Shown here piece by piece: positions 10,519 through 22,755 of a stretch of 64,000 nt of DNA (position 1 is the first letter of the stretch; each line of letters starts with the position of its first letter). The notes under the pieces were generated by a model, which saw nothing but the letters and a program-made list of their open reading frames with translations, ran no database searches and was not told the origin of the DNA. A program made the translations under genes and the position numbers. The DNA comes from Isochrysis galbana (Eukaryota > Haptophyta > Isochrysidales > Isochrysidaceae), in NCBI GenBank assembly GCA_018136815.1, contig CM030942.1, forward strand, positions 2,193,171-2,257,170, read 5' to 3'.

Positions 10519-11420
10519 CGGCGCTAGAGAGTCGAGGTCTCGCTAGCTCTCCGTTGTGAATGATTGTCTTGTAGAGCATCAGATGTTAGGCCCAAAATCA
10601 ACATGCACCGCGCCCGGTCTCGGAGGTTGAGATCTTTAAGCCCCTTCCGACTTTAGCGTCTTTACTCATTATTTGGTTACGTTTTGTTGTGGGGGGCCAA
10701 AGGGGGGGGGTCTGGGTCCCAATGGGGCCCGGATATGTGTTAGTTGAGTGTATTGGGAACTTTCTACCGTCTACCGAAAAAGTTCCTCAAATTCAAGCAT
10801 TTCCTCAACCGTGAGGTGGTCATTGTTCACCCCTAATAAACAAACTGTTTGGCGCCACCCTAATAGTTTATACTAGTACTAAAATTAAACACAATTTAGT
10901 ATTCAGTAGTATATTTATTGCGTTGGATCCAAGGTCCAAGGAGGGAGGGCACGAACACGAGGCGCGCCTCCATGTGAACTAAGTTAAACTAAGTGTAAAC
11001 TTAGATTCATCGCACGCACGAGCACGGGAGACGAGAATATAAAGAGTTTCTCGAAGTGAGAGCCACAGCACCACGTAATGGACAGGCGCATGACGATACG
11101 CGCGTGGACATGCAACAAGCAAACACGAAGAATGCCACGAAAAACCACTGAAGACAAAGAACACGGAATCGTTCATACACTGGGGACCACGGGCCTTGCC
11201 CGATAGCGCGAAAACGCTCGCCACCATCGTGCAAGGTGACCTCGAGTAGCCCGAGGAAACGCTAGGAACCGCTACAAACAGACGACCGCATGATTAGGCG
11301 TAGGGGGCATCCTCAACCAACAACCTTTTGCGGGGGGAGGTGCACTGATGATGATTCCCACGAGTGACCCATCACGCGCGGATCGATGCATCCTACTATT
11401 GCCAAACTATCGATGTTGCC
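10519..11420. other. Intergenic with one Family B repeat
   Basis: Apart from the repeat at 10625-10866, this stretch shows an AT-rich patch (10855-10925) and no convincing frame. Two overlapping minus-strand frames at 10979-11234 lack recognisable features. Confidence 0.5.
10625..10866 (-). repeat. Family B repeat, copy 1
   Basis: Inverted copy of 55541-55765. Shared landmarks, reading the minus strand: GGCGCCAAACAGT..TTATTAGGGGT, AATGACCA, CACATATCCGGG, the C/G-rich middle, AACAAAACGTAACCAAA, and AGACGCTAAAG. Its outer end resembles the GGCGGTCAAACAG end of Family A, so A and B may be deletion forms of one transposon. No coding content. Confidence 0.75.
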
Positions 11421-12644
11421 TCAGAAGTCGTCAGCTATGGTTTGGCGCACATGTCGCAGGAAATCGTCTCGATCCTGCGAAACAGCGTGTCCGAGTTGGG
11501 GGCCTTTGAGTGGAGTGCGCGAAAGAGAGGCGGATCGGAGGGCCGTGCACCTTTTGTGTGGACTGATCGATGTTGTACAATCCAAGGAAGAGGCAAGTGC
11601 AACTCGGATCGAAGACGGGCCGCACAGCAGTGGAGATCGTGTTGCGGCCATTATCGCCAGCGAGGAAGGCAATGTGGCGTGGGGCGCCATATGTGGAGAT
11701 GGCGGCGATGCGCTTGATATTAGTGAGCAAGGGAACGAGGCCTGAGGAAGGGGAAGGGTAAATAGACGGAGAGCGTTCACTAACGCCACCTGCCTAGACG
11801 CTCTAGGGCAGCATTCGCAGATTCATGCCGACGTTTCCATCCCGAGTGGGCTTGCGTAGCGTGCATCTTTAGTGCCCTCGCTTGCGCCAAGGAGAATTTG
11901 CGGCAGAGCACGAGGACATCACGTGGTATCGCACCATTGGAAGCCACAGTGTCGTCCTTGGAGATGGGCAAGTCGAACGCGCCTCCCAGACACAGGGTGC
12001 GATCAAACCAGCCCTTGAGGATCCCCGGAACATTGAACCACCAGGTTGGGTACACGAAGACTACCGAGTCCGCCCACCTGACAGAGGCAAGCATGCACTG
12101 CGAATCAGACGGGTATGCAAGCGAACAGCTGCGGGTGTGATTGCGACGTCGGAAATTGCGAGTTGCGCCCGCGAGCGAAAGCCGCTTGTTCACCGCAGGT
12201 CCTCGAGAGCACGGGCCACGTCAGGCCCGACGGCCTTATTCCGGTCGAGGTGCGCGCGTCGCTCGTTGGCCGTGAGCGCTGCCTCGTACTGTTGCTTGTA
12301 CAGCGAGTGGCACCGGAGTGTATGACCTGTCAACGAGGGGACAGGAGCGGCCAGCGGGCCAGCGCAGCTCTCAGCTCGAGCGCATGCAGCCCACATTCTC
12401 TGGTGGCCGTTGCACGCGCATCAAGAGACGGCCGTGCGCTCTCACCGCCCTGCCTTGCCCCGGCCGCGACGGCGTTGGCGATGGCGCTCGAGAAGGAGTC
12501 ATCGCATGGGTGAGCATGCACGAGCAGGATGCGGCGCGGTGGCGCGCCCTCCTCCCTCGGTGGCGGCGGGACGAAGGAGGTGAGCCCGTTCAGCTTGGTA
12601 GCCACATACCGTGTCAGTGGGTTCCAGAGCAGCCCGCCACCCAT
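11421..12644 (-). CDS. NAD(P)H:quinone oxidoreductase-type flavoprotein (Flavodoxin_2 fold)
   Basis: Five exons on the minus strand: 12644-12446, 12326-12194, 12077-11935, 11741-11551 and 11474-11421, each joined by GT-AG introns in phase. The protein shows RRILLVHAHPCDDSFSSAI (FMN phosphate-binding start), then GHTLRCHSLYKQQYEAAL. Next is WADSVVFVYPTWWFNVPGIL, the conserved YPxWWF..P flavin loop, followed by GWFDRTL and SNGLVPLLTNIKRIAAISTY. The exon end SNG joins LVPLLTN exactly as in family members. The C-terminus is DFLRHVRQTIADDF. About 240 residues, normal for the family. It would do two-electron reduction of quinones or similar acceptors. The N-terminal 35 residues are extra and might target an organelle. 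Confidence 0.88.
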
Positions 12645-13903
12645 CGTGGAGAAAACGATAGGGAGAGGGAGGGGGGGGGAGGGAGGAGAGAGAGAGGAGA
12701 GAGAGGAGAGACGGGGGGGGGGGGGGGGGGGGGAGAGAGAGGCGCCGGGGAGAAGGCGGGAAGGGGGGAGGGGCGCAGAGGCCGGCCTCTCCCCTCTCGT
12801 GATTAGCTTTGCTCACACTCTAAGGGGAAGGAGAGCCCTCCTCTGCCCCCCGGGTTCTCTCTTTGGGCCCCTGGGGTCGAGAAGTCGAGAACCCAGCCGG
12901 AGTAGGAGTACAAGACTTGTTCAGAAACGGATCCTCTCAGAAAGGGACCGAATTAGTAGATCAAATGTGAACTCAAGGTGACCTTGGACTTGAAAGTATA
13001 GCTCTATCCCTCTACAATACATTCGGAAACGAAACCTAGTGCATGTTGTCCATGTCCTTCTGTCCTTCTATTTTCATTTCCTCGTTGACGGTGTTTCTCC
13101 CACAAGGGAGCCGCAGATAGAATTGAGAGCTGTGGCTTAAAAGTTCACTCGGGGAGAGGCCTCTCGCGCTGGCGAGCTGCTCGCCAACCGCCCGGTAGAG
13201 AGAAAAAGGGAGCAGAGAGATTACTTTTCAAGAGGCAAAGATCGAGCGTACGGGAAGAAGGAAGGAGGAAGGGGAGGCGAGAGAGAGGAGAAGCCCACGA
13301 GAGAGAGGGGGAGAGACGAAGGGGCGGCGGGTCGGCGGAGGCGAGGAGGCACGGCTGAAGAGAGAGAGAGGAAAGGTCCGTTAGAGAAGAGAGAGAGAGC
13401 AGGCGCAATGGGAGAGAAGCAGAGGGGGAAAGGGAGAGGAGAGAGAGAGAGAGAGAGAGGACAGAGGGAAAGTGGTCGGGGAGAGTAGGAGCCCGATTGG
13501 TGACAGGCCAAAGAAAACAGAGTACGAGAGAGAAAGGTACTCAAGAGTAGGACGGAGAGAATAGCGAGGAAGCGGGAGAGTAATGAATGGGGAGGGGGGG
13601 GGGGGAGGGGGGGGGGAGGGGGAGGGGGGGGAGGGGGGGGGCAGGGCGGCGTGCGCGAGGGGAGGGGGAGGCCGAGGGAAGAAGGAGAAGGGGGAGGGGG
13701 GAAGAGGAGGGAGGGGGAGGGGGGGAGAGAGGGGCTCTTGGGGAGAGAGAAAGAGATCGGAGTACTTTAGTCTTTCTAAAGAGAGAGGGAGCGAGAGAGA
13801 GAGAGAGGGGGCCGCGAGAGGCAGGGAGCAGCTAGCGCTCCCGTCCTCTCCCTTCCTCCCTCCCTCCCTCTCCCTCTCCCTCTCTCCCTCTCCCTCTGTC
13901 TTG
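12645..13903. repeat. Purine-rich low-complexity region upstream of the NT-C2 gene
   Basis: Long G/A tracts cover 12660-12780, 13140-13480 and 13585-13830, flipping to a CT tract at 13836-13900 that ends four bases before the start codon at 13904. All long frames here on either strand (Arg/Glu/Gly or Ser/Leu/Pro runs) are products of the repeat. No gene seen. Confidence 0.75.
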
Positions 13904-16900
13904 ATGAAGAAGTTCATCAAGACCGCCGGCGCAGTGGGAAAGGCACAGACCGCCTTCTCTCGGCGCGGCCGAGACTCGTACAAGTACTCCTTCTCTGTGC
14001 AGGTAGCACAGGCGGCAGGGCTCGAGGCCCTCTCCGGTGCCACAGTGGCCATCCAGGCGAGCCGCGCGGCTTCGGGCGCGCGCGCGGGTGGGGTGGGGGG
14101 TGGGTGAGGGGCTGGGGGTGGGGGGGGGGGGGGGGGGGGCGGCAGACGCACATGCCCTCCCCCACTCCACTTCCCCCCCCCCCATTCACGCGACAGCACC
14201 CTACCTTTGCATTTACTCATCCTACCCCGCATCAATCTACTCATTCACACAAGCTTCGGCCCTCTCGAGAGGGAGCTCGGCTTGCCCGGTATTAGTGTGT
14301 GATTCCCCGCGCATGCGCTCGCCGCTCAAGCGCAGACGTTCGCACGCTCCTCCCTTTGTCCCGCCCTTCTGCCCTGCTCCCTGCTGCTGCCCTCGCCTTC
14401 GCCCCTTCCCCCAATCTCACCTCCTGCCCTTCATTTGTGCGCTTGTTCGGCCTTGTATCCTCCGCTCCCCCATCCCATTCAGCCCTCTCCCCTCGCCCGT
14501 ACGCGCACGTCAAGCACGAGACTCGCTGACTTGGGCCGCTTCTCTCGCCCTTGTGGTAGATCGCGCGCCAGTCCAAGGTGGTCTCGACGCAGTCCGCATG
14601 CGTCAGCATTGCCGGCGTCGCCTCCTTTGGCGAGGCTCTCAACCTCGTTGCCACGCTCTATACGTCAAAAAAGGGTGGCAAGGACTTTTCAGAAAAGGTG
14701 AGTGCAGAGGAAGCGCGCGTCTATCGCGCACCGCAGCACGTTCGCCTAGGCGTTGCACGCCAGTGGGAGGATTCCAAACCGCGCTGTCTTTGTCTTGACA
14801 GTCAGCGCAGGCGTTGCAAGACCCCACCAAACCCTTGCGCGGCGGCAGGCGTACCGCGTGTCGCTCGTCGGCCTGGCAGCGGGGAAGAGAAAAGAGATTG
14901 CCTTCGCTGAACTGGACCTCGGCGCCTTCGCCTCCGCCAACACCACGCCTCGGCGTGCGGATCATGTGCGCCCACCCACCGCGCAAACCTGTCATGGAAG
15001 TGACCCTGAAAGTGGTGCACGTGACCTGAGCGCCGCGTCCAGCCGGAAGGAGCCAGGCCGGCTTGCTTGGACATTATTAACGTGTCTGGCCGCCGGAATC
15101 TCGGCCCGTGTCGCGTGTCTGGCCGCCGGAATCTCGGCCCGTGTCGTCCACACCGTGGGACCCGCGGCCACCCGTCCGTGTGAGCGCCGACCCGCATCCG
15201 TGCCGACGCACTGCTTGAGCGAGCTTGACTCATGTCTGTCTTGGCCACCTTCTCTAGTTGCTGAACTTGACTCACTCCAAGAAGGTATCCAATGCAGCCG
15301 CGTACCTCACCATCACTTCGAATCAGCTCGCTCAGGTGTGCAGGCCGGGTCCAGGGAACGGCTGACACGCTGCGCACTGTCTCGTCTGCGTGCCGCTCGG
15401 CGTTCGCACGCCAAGACCCACTCCCGCTGGCCACCGTCTAACCTCCGGCCACATGCCCGAAAGCTTGACGACGACGACGCCGAGTCTCTGTCGTCCGAGG
15501 TGAGTGGTGCCGAGTTTTCCGAGGCTGGCATGTCCTACCTGTCAACGTCTTCGCACAACAAGGCTGGGCGCGAGCCTCGAGACACAGAGCAAGACCTGCG
15601 AGGCTTCGACGAGCTCTTCCTAGCGCAACCGAGCTGGAGGGCTGACTCGAATTCGAGCTCGATTGCAGAAGCGCGCGCGTACGAGGCGGCGGCCAGGTGA
15701 TTTCGGACAGTCGCGGGGGCCGGTGGCGGGGCTGATGCCTGCGGCTCTCGAGCTGCTCAACAAACAGACATTCCTCCCCTTTACCCGATACTCCCTGCTT
15801 TCCCACCCCTGAATCAGACCGTCTCATCTTCGCCGTTCCCTACCCGGCGCGCAGGACGAACGACGACATCGAGTCCCGTGAGGCGCGCCTTGTACAGCTG
15901 CGCGCCCTCAAGGCAGAGCGCGAGCGCAAGCGCGCGATGAGTCTTGAGCAAATCACCACCGACGATGACATTGCGCCTGCGCCGCCACCGTCGCCCGGGC
16001 TACAGCCGCAGGATTCGCCGCCGGCAAGCAATGTGCTCACCTTGGTAAGCCGCGAGGGCAGTCCCACAGCACGCGGCCTCAGCGAGACTGTGGGTACGGG
16101 CGAGATCGCCGCCGTGGCTGCGCTCCAAGAGGAGCTCCGCAACGCACTTGCGAACGCGGCCGCGGACAAGGCAGCACTCTCGGCTGCAGAGGTCGCTGCC
16201 GAGGCGGCGCGGAGCGAGGCTGCCGAGGCGCGCCAGGCGGCTGAGGCGGCCCGCGCCAAGATGGTTGCGGCGCAGGCAGAGGCCACCTCGTTGCGCACGG
16301 CCGCGGACTCCTCCGAGACGCTCGAGGAGTTAAACAAACTTCGAATCGTCGCGGCCGAGGCAGAGGCCGCGAAAGTAAGCGCAGAGCGGCTGGCGGAAGC
16401 CGCAGAGGCCGCGAGGCTTACAGCAGTTGCGGAGGCCAAGGAAGCGCTCGCCGCGAAGGAGGAGGTGTTGGCGGAGGCGCGCGCTGCTAGCACGGCGGAA
16501 GCGGTCGCAAAGGAACAGGCCGTGACGTCTTCAGCTAAGATGGCACGGCTGCGCCGCGAGCTGGAAGAGGCGCGCGCGGAGCTGGATGCGACCCGCTCAG
16601 AGCTCGAGGCCATCCCCGAGATGATGCGCTCTAGCGAGGCGGCCGCCGAGGTGGCGGAATCGTTGGTGGCTGCCCAAGCGGAACAGGCCCAGGCGGCTGC
16701 CGAGGCTGACGAGCTGAGAGCTTCCTTGGCGCACGCGCAGCTCGAGATCAGCCGGGCGGCCGAGCGTTGCACGGCCTTGGAGCTGGAGCTCGAGGAGGCC
16801 AACGAGCGTGTCCGCACCGAGATTGCCAACGGTGCCGACGCACGCAAGCGAGCTGCCACAATGGCGGCCTCTATTGGCGTCAGCCTCTCGCTCAAGAGGA

Positions 16901-19900
16901 AAGGGCCCGGCGTCAGCCCATTTCCCTCCCCTACCGCTTCCTCCGCTGTCTTCCATGACACATCGGCCGACCTTTGCGCAAGGCTTGAGGCTCTCGAGGA
17001 GGAGCTCTGTCGAGAGAAGGAGGCACGAGAGGTGGTGGTTGAGGAGGTCAAGGCGGAGGCCGCGGCGGCAGTCGAGGCTGCAGCCGTGAAGCAGGCAGAG
17101 CTGGAGGCGCAGGCAGACGTGTTGCGGCGCGAACTCGAGGCAGCCCGCGATGGTGTGGCAGCTGCAGAGGCTGCCTCTGCCGCAGTAGCCGCGGCTGCAG
17201 CCTTGACAATGGCGGAGCTTGAGTCGCACGCGGAGACCCTGCGGTTCGAACTCGCGGCAGCCCGCGATGGCACGGCAGCTGCTGAAGCTGCCTGCGTTGC
17301 AGCGGTCGGAGCGCGCGAGGCCGAACTTGAGGCACAGGTGGAGGCCTTAAGGCGAGAGCTCGCGGACGCCCGCAATGAGGTGGCCTCCACTGCGGCGCTC
17401 GGCCCGCGGGAGATGGAGCTTAAGGCAGAGATGGAGCGGCTCAAAGCAAAGCCCCAAGAGGAGAGGGCTGGCGCCGCTGCGATGTCTGACGCCGCGGCAG
17501 GGGCGAGCACCATGGAGGCTGAGCTCAAGGCGCAGTCGGAGGGGCCGAAGCGAGAGCTCGGCAAGGAGTCAGAGCGCGCCGCCGCTGCTTCGGGGGTCGC
17601 TGTCCCGGCGGTTATTTCCAGGGAGGCTGAGCTCAAGGTTGAGATTGATCGGCAGGAGCGAGAGCATGCGGCCTTCGCTTCCACGGCTGCGAACGCCGCT
17701 GCTGAAGTGGAGCAAGCGAGGGAACGTACGGCAATGGCCGAGGCTGAGCTGGCTGCCGCCGCCGAGCGCGCTGGATTCGCCTCTGCCGCCGCCGCCGAGC
17801 GCGATGCTGAGTTGCTCTCACAGGTAAAGGACCTCAAGGCCTCGATCGAGCGAGAGACGGCCTTCTCCGCTGCTGCCATAGCACGGGAAGCAGAGGTCCG
17901 CTTGAGGCTGGAGGAGGTCGAGTCATTGGCGAGGCACGAGGCCACTGCGGCAGCAGAGAGGGAAGCCGAACTTCACTCACGCCTCGAGGAGTTGGAGGGC
18001 GCGATGGCACGCGGGGCGGAGGACGCCGCGTTTGGTGGTGCCGTTGCCAGGGATTTCCAGTTTGACAAAGTTGCGTCGGAAGCGCGGGGGGAGACGGAAT
18101 ATGCGGCAGCTGTGGCAGAAAGAGAGGCAGAGCTTCGTGCACAGGTCGACGAGCTGACTGCCGACGCTCAGCGCGAGCGCGACGCCGCAGCCGCCAAGCA
18201 GGCGGAGCTCGCCGCACAGGTAGAGCTGCTGCAGAGTGCTCTTGACGAGGAGCGGGCTGAAACCGCTGCTGCTGCCATGCTCCACCGGGAGGACAATGCT
18301 GCCGCTGCCAGACAGGCGGAGCTCGTTGCGGAGGTGGAGCGGCTGCAGGGTGCTATCGAGGCGGAGCGGGCCGCTGCCGCCGCCACAGCCCGGCGCGAGC
18401 GCGACGCCGCGGCAGCCAAGGAGGCGGAGCTCGTAGCGGAGGTGGAGCGACTGCAGGATGCTCTCGAGGAGCGGGACGCAGCTGCCGCTGCTGCCATGAC
18501 CGCGGCCGCCGCATCCTCTGCCGCAAAATCGCGCCAAGAGGCCGACTTAAGAGCGGAACTCAGCTGCTTACATGGCCAGCTAGAGGCGCTCGCGAGCCGT
18601 GATGCAGAAGCCCAGGCGCGAGAGATTCGACTGGCCACCGAGATCCGCTGTCTTCGGGAAGAGCTCAACGGAGAGCGAGCACAGACTGCGGCGGCCGCCG
18701 CCGCCCCTGCGTTGGCAACGATCGGCGGAGAGGGCGCTAAGAGCACGGTAGAGGAGGCGCAGACTCGCGCGGCAGCCGCAGTTGCAGCGCGCGAGCGGGC
18801 GGAGGCGGATCTTGCCGCACTTTTGCGTGGCCTATCCAAGTGCTTACCGTCGTTCGACCACGATGACGACGCGATCGGAAGCGACGCGGGTTCCCAAGAC
18901 CCGTTTTCCGATGAGGTAGAGGACGTTGGCGCGCTTATCACGCCGCGTGGCGTGCCCAACGGACGGTTTAAGTCCAAGAACGCCAAGGATCCTGACGAAG
19001 TGCTCCGTCAACTACATGAAACGTTTGGCCAGCTAGAGTCTTTTGCCGCCGACGCAGCTCATTATAAGCGTGAGCTGGATTTGGCCAAGGCAGAGGCGGC
19101 CAGGGCGGAGGCGCGCGCCGCTGCCGCAGAGACTGTGGCGGCAGAGGTGGAGGCCGCCACGGCGGCGGTCGAGGCCGCAGTTCGCAGCCGTGCAGCGGAG
19201 AAAGCACGCTTGGCCGCGGCGAAGGAGGAGGCCGAGGAGGAGGCAGCCGCAGACGAGGAGGACGCAGCGGAAGCCTTGGCTATGGCGGAAGCGGAGGCGG
19301 AAATGGCCATGTTCGCAAGACAGTTGTCCATGTCACCCAAGACGCCATCGCGCTCAGCCTCGCTCGTTCTCCCGACGCCCGCTCGCCTTCCTCCTCCCGC
19401 GCCCCTGCGACCCGTGTCACCTTTGACAACGGCCGGGCGAGAGTCGATGCATAGCGTGGAGGAGGGTGCGGACGCAGAGGCGGTGGAGTTTGCCCTATTC
19501 TCGCCCAGGTCTTACGAAGACGACCATGAGATTGAGGATGACCCGGAGATGCTTACGCCGCCTGGGAATCCTGGAGGCGATTCCCCACGTTCGTACACGC
19601 CACTTAGCCGGCGTGTCAGTGGCAGTCGATTGAGCCGTATGGATGGGGCGGGGGCTAGACTGAGCGATGGCGGTGCGGCCGGCGCACGGCTAAGTGCGAG
19701 CAGGCGAACAGGAGTGCGGAGAAGCGAGGATCGCTCTTGTGAGATGCAGAATGCACTCGTCGCAGCCAAGATCAGAATAGCAGAGCTCGAGTACGAGAAG
19801 GAGGAGTCGAGAGGCAAGGTGACTGTCCCACTAGCAACATGCGCGTACATCGAGTGCCCTTTCCCCCGGTCACGAACCTTGTTTCTATCTCGCGCGCTCG

Positions 19901-20280
19901 TGCACGTGAGCCTCGCCTCACCTCGCTTCGTGTGCCGCGTGCCTCAGCCGAATATCCAGCCCGTTGTCCGCGCCGTGTGCTCTTAGCCCCTTGCACCACC
20001 TACCAAATATGGACCAATGCAGGCGCGTCGGCTCGAGAAACAGCTGTCACAACTATCACATATCAGCGAGAGGACGAATGCCGTCGACGACGTGGGCGGG
20101 GGTGACTCCTCAATGCGCCTCGCCGAGGCTCAATCTACCATTGAGATGCTCATCAAGGAGAAGGAGGCTCTCGAAAAGGAAAAGGAGGTACTGCTTCAAG
20201 ACCTTAGCTCGGCGATCGAAATGAAGATGCAGCTTGCGGCTGCTAAGTCCCGGTTGCGCGACAACGGCATCGAGGAATGA
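13904..20280 (+). CDS. NT-C2 domain protein with giant Ala/Glu coiled coil
   Basis: Probable exons: 13904 to about 14088, 14560-14697, 14849 to about 14965, 15258-15335, 15464-15696, 15855-19818 and 20023-20280. The first four make an N-terminal C2 (EEIG1/EHBP1-type) domain: YKYSFSVQVAQAAGLEAL, VVSTQSACVSIAG, AYRVSLVGLAAGKRKEIAFA, ELDLGAFA and LNLTHSKKVSNAAAYLTI. Proteins with this domain bind membranes or organelle surfaces and tether cytoskeletal partners. The 1,320-residue sixth exon is almost all heptad-like coiled coil, over one-third Ala plus Glu, with repeats of AELxAxxExLxRELxxA. It then has an acidic, Ser/Pro-rich linker. Exon 7 adds a last coiled coil (ARRLEKQLSQLSHISER). Ends of exons 1 and 3 are uncertain. 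Likely a scaffold of about 1,600 residues; the partner is unknown. Confidence 0.78.
15082..15147 (+). repeat. Intronic 33-base tandem duplication
   Basis: GTGTCTGGCCGCCGGAATCT followed by CGGCCCGTGTCG is present twice head to tail in the intron between the third and fourth exons of the NT-C2 gene. Confidence 0.85.
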
Positions 20281-20719
20281 GACCATGCCAGCCGCCGAGC
20301 AGGGCGTGCACATCTGCCTGGGGAGCTGACCATGTTGATCCCGAACTGTGAGCTCATCGCGTGCGCTGGATCTCTCGGTGAGGATCGCGCATCTTCAGCC
20401 GGGGACGGGACTCGGAGGAGATCTATGTCTTCGCAGGAAAGGACCCGAATGCCTGAATGGGGTTGGCTTAGATCGTGGGGTGGGAGCCTGTTGGCCGTTG
20501 GCAGGGAATGACGGGTGCGGTTCGCGGTTCTTGCACAGATTGACATGTTAAAAAAAAGAGTCTAGGTTTCTCTACCTTACTACCAACATCGCCCTTATCT
20601 CCTTCGCTCCTTCCCCTTACCCCTTCTCCTTCCCCCCTTAGTTGCTTTGTCGCCGGTTTCCAGGGTCCAGCGTCCAGCCCGGTTACAATACCTCGGGCCC
20701 GGTTCAGAGTGCGGGGTTC
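20281..20719. other. 3' flank of NT-C2 gene, no gene seen
   Basis: An A-run at 20551-20558 and a pyrimidine-rich stretch (20570-20640) are the only visible structure. Confidence 0.5.
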
Positions 20720-22490
20720 GGGCAGGCCTGTTGATGGGTCGCTTCATAAAACTATTGTTATAGTTTCAGCGATGGAGCGCGCGCCGACCGCTCCCACCTC
20801 CCAGCCCCCCGCCGCCACGACGCCCCACCGGGGCCGCCCTAAGCCGCCGGAGCCAAAGCGCTCGCAGGCCGCCCCCCTGACCGACAGCGACGTTGACATG
20901 ATCCTCCCGCCCTCACCTCCCCAGCAGCTGCACAAGCAGGGAGCAGGCAGAGTCGTGTTCCCTGCAGATCAACAGAGCCAGTCTCTGGCCCTGCCGCCTG
21001 CCTCAGCCGTCATGCCACCACAACAAGGACTCCCCATGGTGGGTGGCAGCCCTGCTGCCACCCCCATGGAGGCAACTCCTACCATCAGTGCACCCCACGG
21101 GGGCGGGCACTTGACTCAACAATCAATCATTGGAGCCTTTACGGCTTCCAACCCCTCAAACAACACTGCACAGAAGTCGTACGCTGAGGCGGCCGGCCCT
21201 AAAGGGAAGCACCCACAAGAAGCACAGAAAGCCCCATCTATGCCTACTCAACACCCACCGCCGCCCTCGCGCAAACGGGCGGACCCACAGTCGGAACCGA
21301 AGCCAATCCAAACCCACAACACACAATTTGCCTCACCCCCTCATGATGATGAGGAGGAGGAGCCGGATGACACTCCTTTCTTCATCTAGCTAGCACAGCT
21401 AGCTGAGGATAAGAAAGAGATCAAAAGTGAGGATGTTGCAACCCTCATGAAGTACCTGCTCTCCAAGCTTGAAGGCTTAATCTTCAGATGTTTTTTCCCC
21501 CAAGCTTGAAGGCTTGGACGCTACCCCAGATGGGATGGATAAGGGACGTAAAGGTCCTTGGATTTTCTATGTCGATGAGGACGCGCACGACCAATTCAAA
21601 GCCGCCTACGGCGACAAACTTCAGGCAGCTCTCTCGGGTGTATCACATGAATTTGCGGTCACCTACGGCGCTTTAGCCGACTCGGCTCCGCGTAAGTCTA
21701 GCGCCATTCGGTCCTCCCTTAAAGAGGTGGCAACTTACATCGTATTCCGCATGTTTGACCCCGTTAAAGCCTCACAAGACGAAAACCCGACATTTAGCCA
21801 GCGCACTGGAACGAAGGCTTACACGTACTAAGGGGCAACCAACAACGCGCAAAAACCACCATTGAAGGGATCACGAAAGTAGAAAGTTGTTTCGGGCAAA
21901 CGCCCGATTTGGCATTTCTACGTCTACACTGACACGTCCGCCTTGGGACATCGTTTCCCTCGCAATTTCCACGTGACTCTCGACGACGGAGAGAATTTCA
22001 ATTTGGACTACGCCGTTCGTTCTTCAGTCGCGTGCGTGACCCCCGAGGGGGAAATAGCCATCCACGGCACCCCTGGGGGATGCAAAGGATATGATAAGCC
22101 GTGGGCTATATCATTCCTGCGCAAGAATCAAGTCAGCTTTCGCCAATGTACCTGCTGCGAGCAGGACAAGCAAGGCAAAAGCGGAACAACGCAAGCGCCA
22201 AAGGGACGCCAGCAACGCCATGGACTACAGGGCCCTGATGGGTCTTGGAGCGGCGGCACCATGCCGCCGATTCATGGCGGGAGAATGCAAGAACAATCGC
22301 ACGAAGGGGCGGCAAGTCGTCCAATGCTCCTCCATCCAGCCACGACATCCCCGGATGTTGGGCAAAGGACCCCGGTACGGGCAAGCAAGTTTGTATGGTC
22401 AAGTGCAATCTGAAACCTAATAAAGCCTATCCGGGCTACTGCGTTAACGGATTTAGTTGTCTATACCGCCATGGTGAATAATAATGATCT
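20720..22490 (+). mobile_element. Family C retroelement-like repeat with ORF1/gag-like coding remains
   Basis: It begins with AAACTATTGTTATAGTTT, a near-palindrome seen at the same place in copies at 57620-57660 and 63125-63145. ATGGAGCGCGC follows at 20772. The first frame (206 residues, MERAPTAPTSQPPAATTPHR...) is Pro/Gln-rich. Farther on are protein-like stretches (RKGPWIFYVDEDAHDQFKAA; FPRNFHVTLDDGENFNLDYA) and a cysteine-rich end (CRRFMAGECKNN; CVNGFSCLYRHGE) that looks like CCCH-type nucleic-acid-binding fingers. This layout suits the ORF1/gag product of a retroelement. No reverse transcriptase is visible. The copy is clearly broken, with several breaks, and is a fossil. Family assignment (LINE or LTR type) is open. 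Confidence 0.6.
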
Positions 22491-22721
22491 AAAGATCTTT
22501 ACTAAAGATTGCAACATACAACTTGAATGAATGGATGTCAATTTCGCACGAGCGCGAAAACGTGGTTTGTGGTCTGTGTGTTGAAATGGCGGGTCGAAGA
22601 TGTGCATATTTCTCATTAGTAATCATTAGATTCTGTCTAGTATACCCATTACCAGTAGCATACCGTGATAAAACCTCAATCTTAATTTGCTGGTGAATTT
22701 TCACCCTCAGAAGTTAAGAAG

Positions 22722-22749
22722 TTAAAAGCCCTGTTTGACCGCCCTAGCC
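22722..22749 (-). repeat. Terminal motif shared with Families A and B
   Basis: Reversed, this reads GGGCTAGGGCGGTCAAACAG followed by GGCTTTTAAC, the same end sequence as at 1803, 55541 and 55760. It probably marks the outer end of another element copy reaching leftwards from here; its other end was not found. Confidence 0.65.
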
Positions 22750-22755
22750 CTAGAG

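Noticed and set aside
13381-14244. 287-codon minus-strand frame
   Set aside because: Product of G/A low-complexity sequence and antisense of the first NT-C2 exon.
15840-17945. 701-codon minus-strand frame
   Set aside because: Antisense of the Ala/Glu coiled-coil exon; its Ser/Ala-rich translation is the mirror of the GCC/GAG codon repeats.
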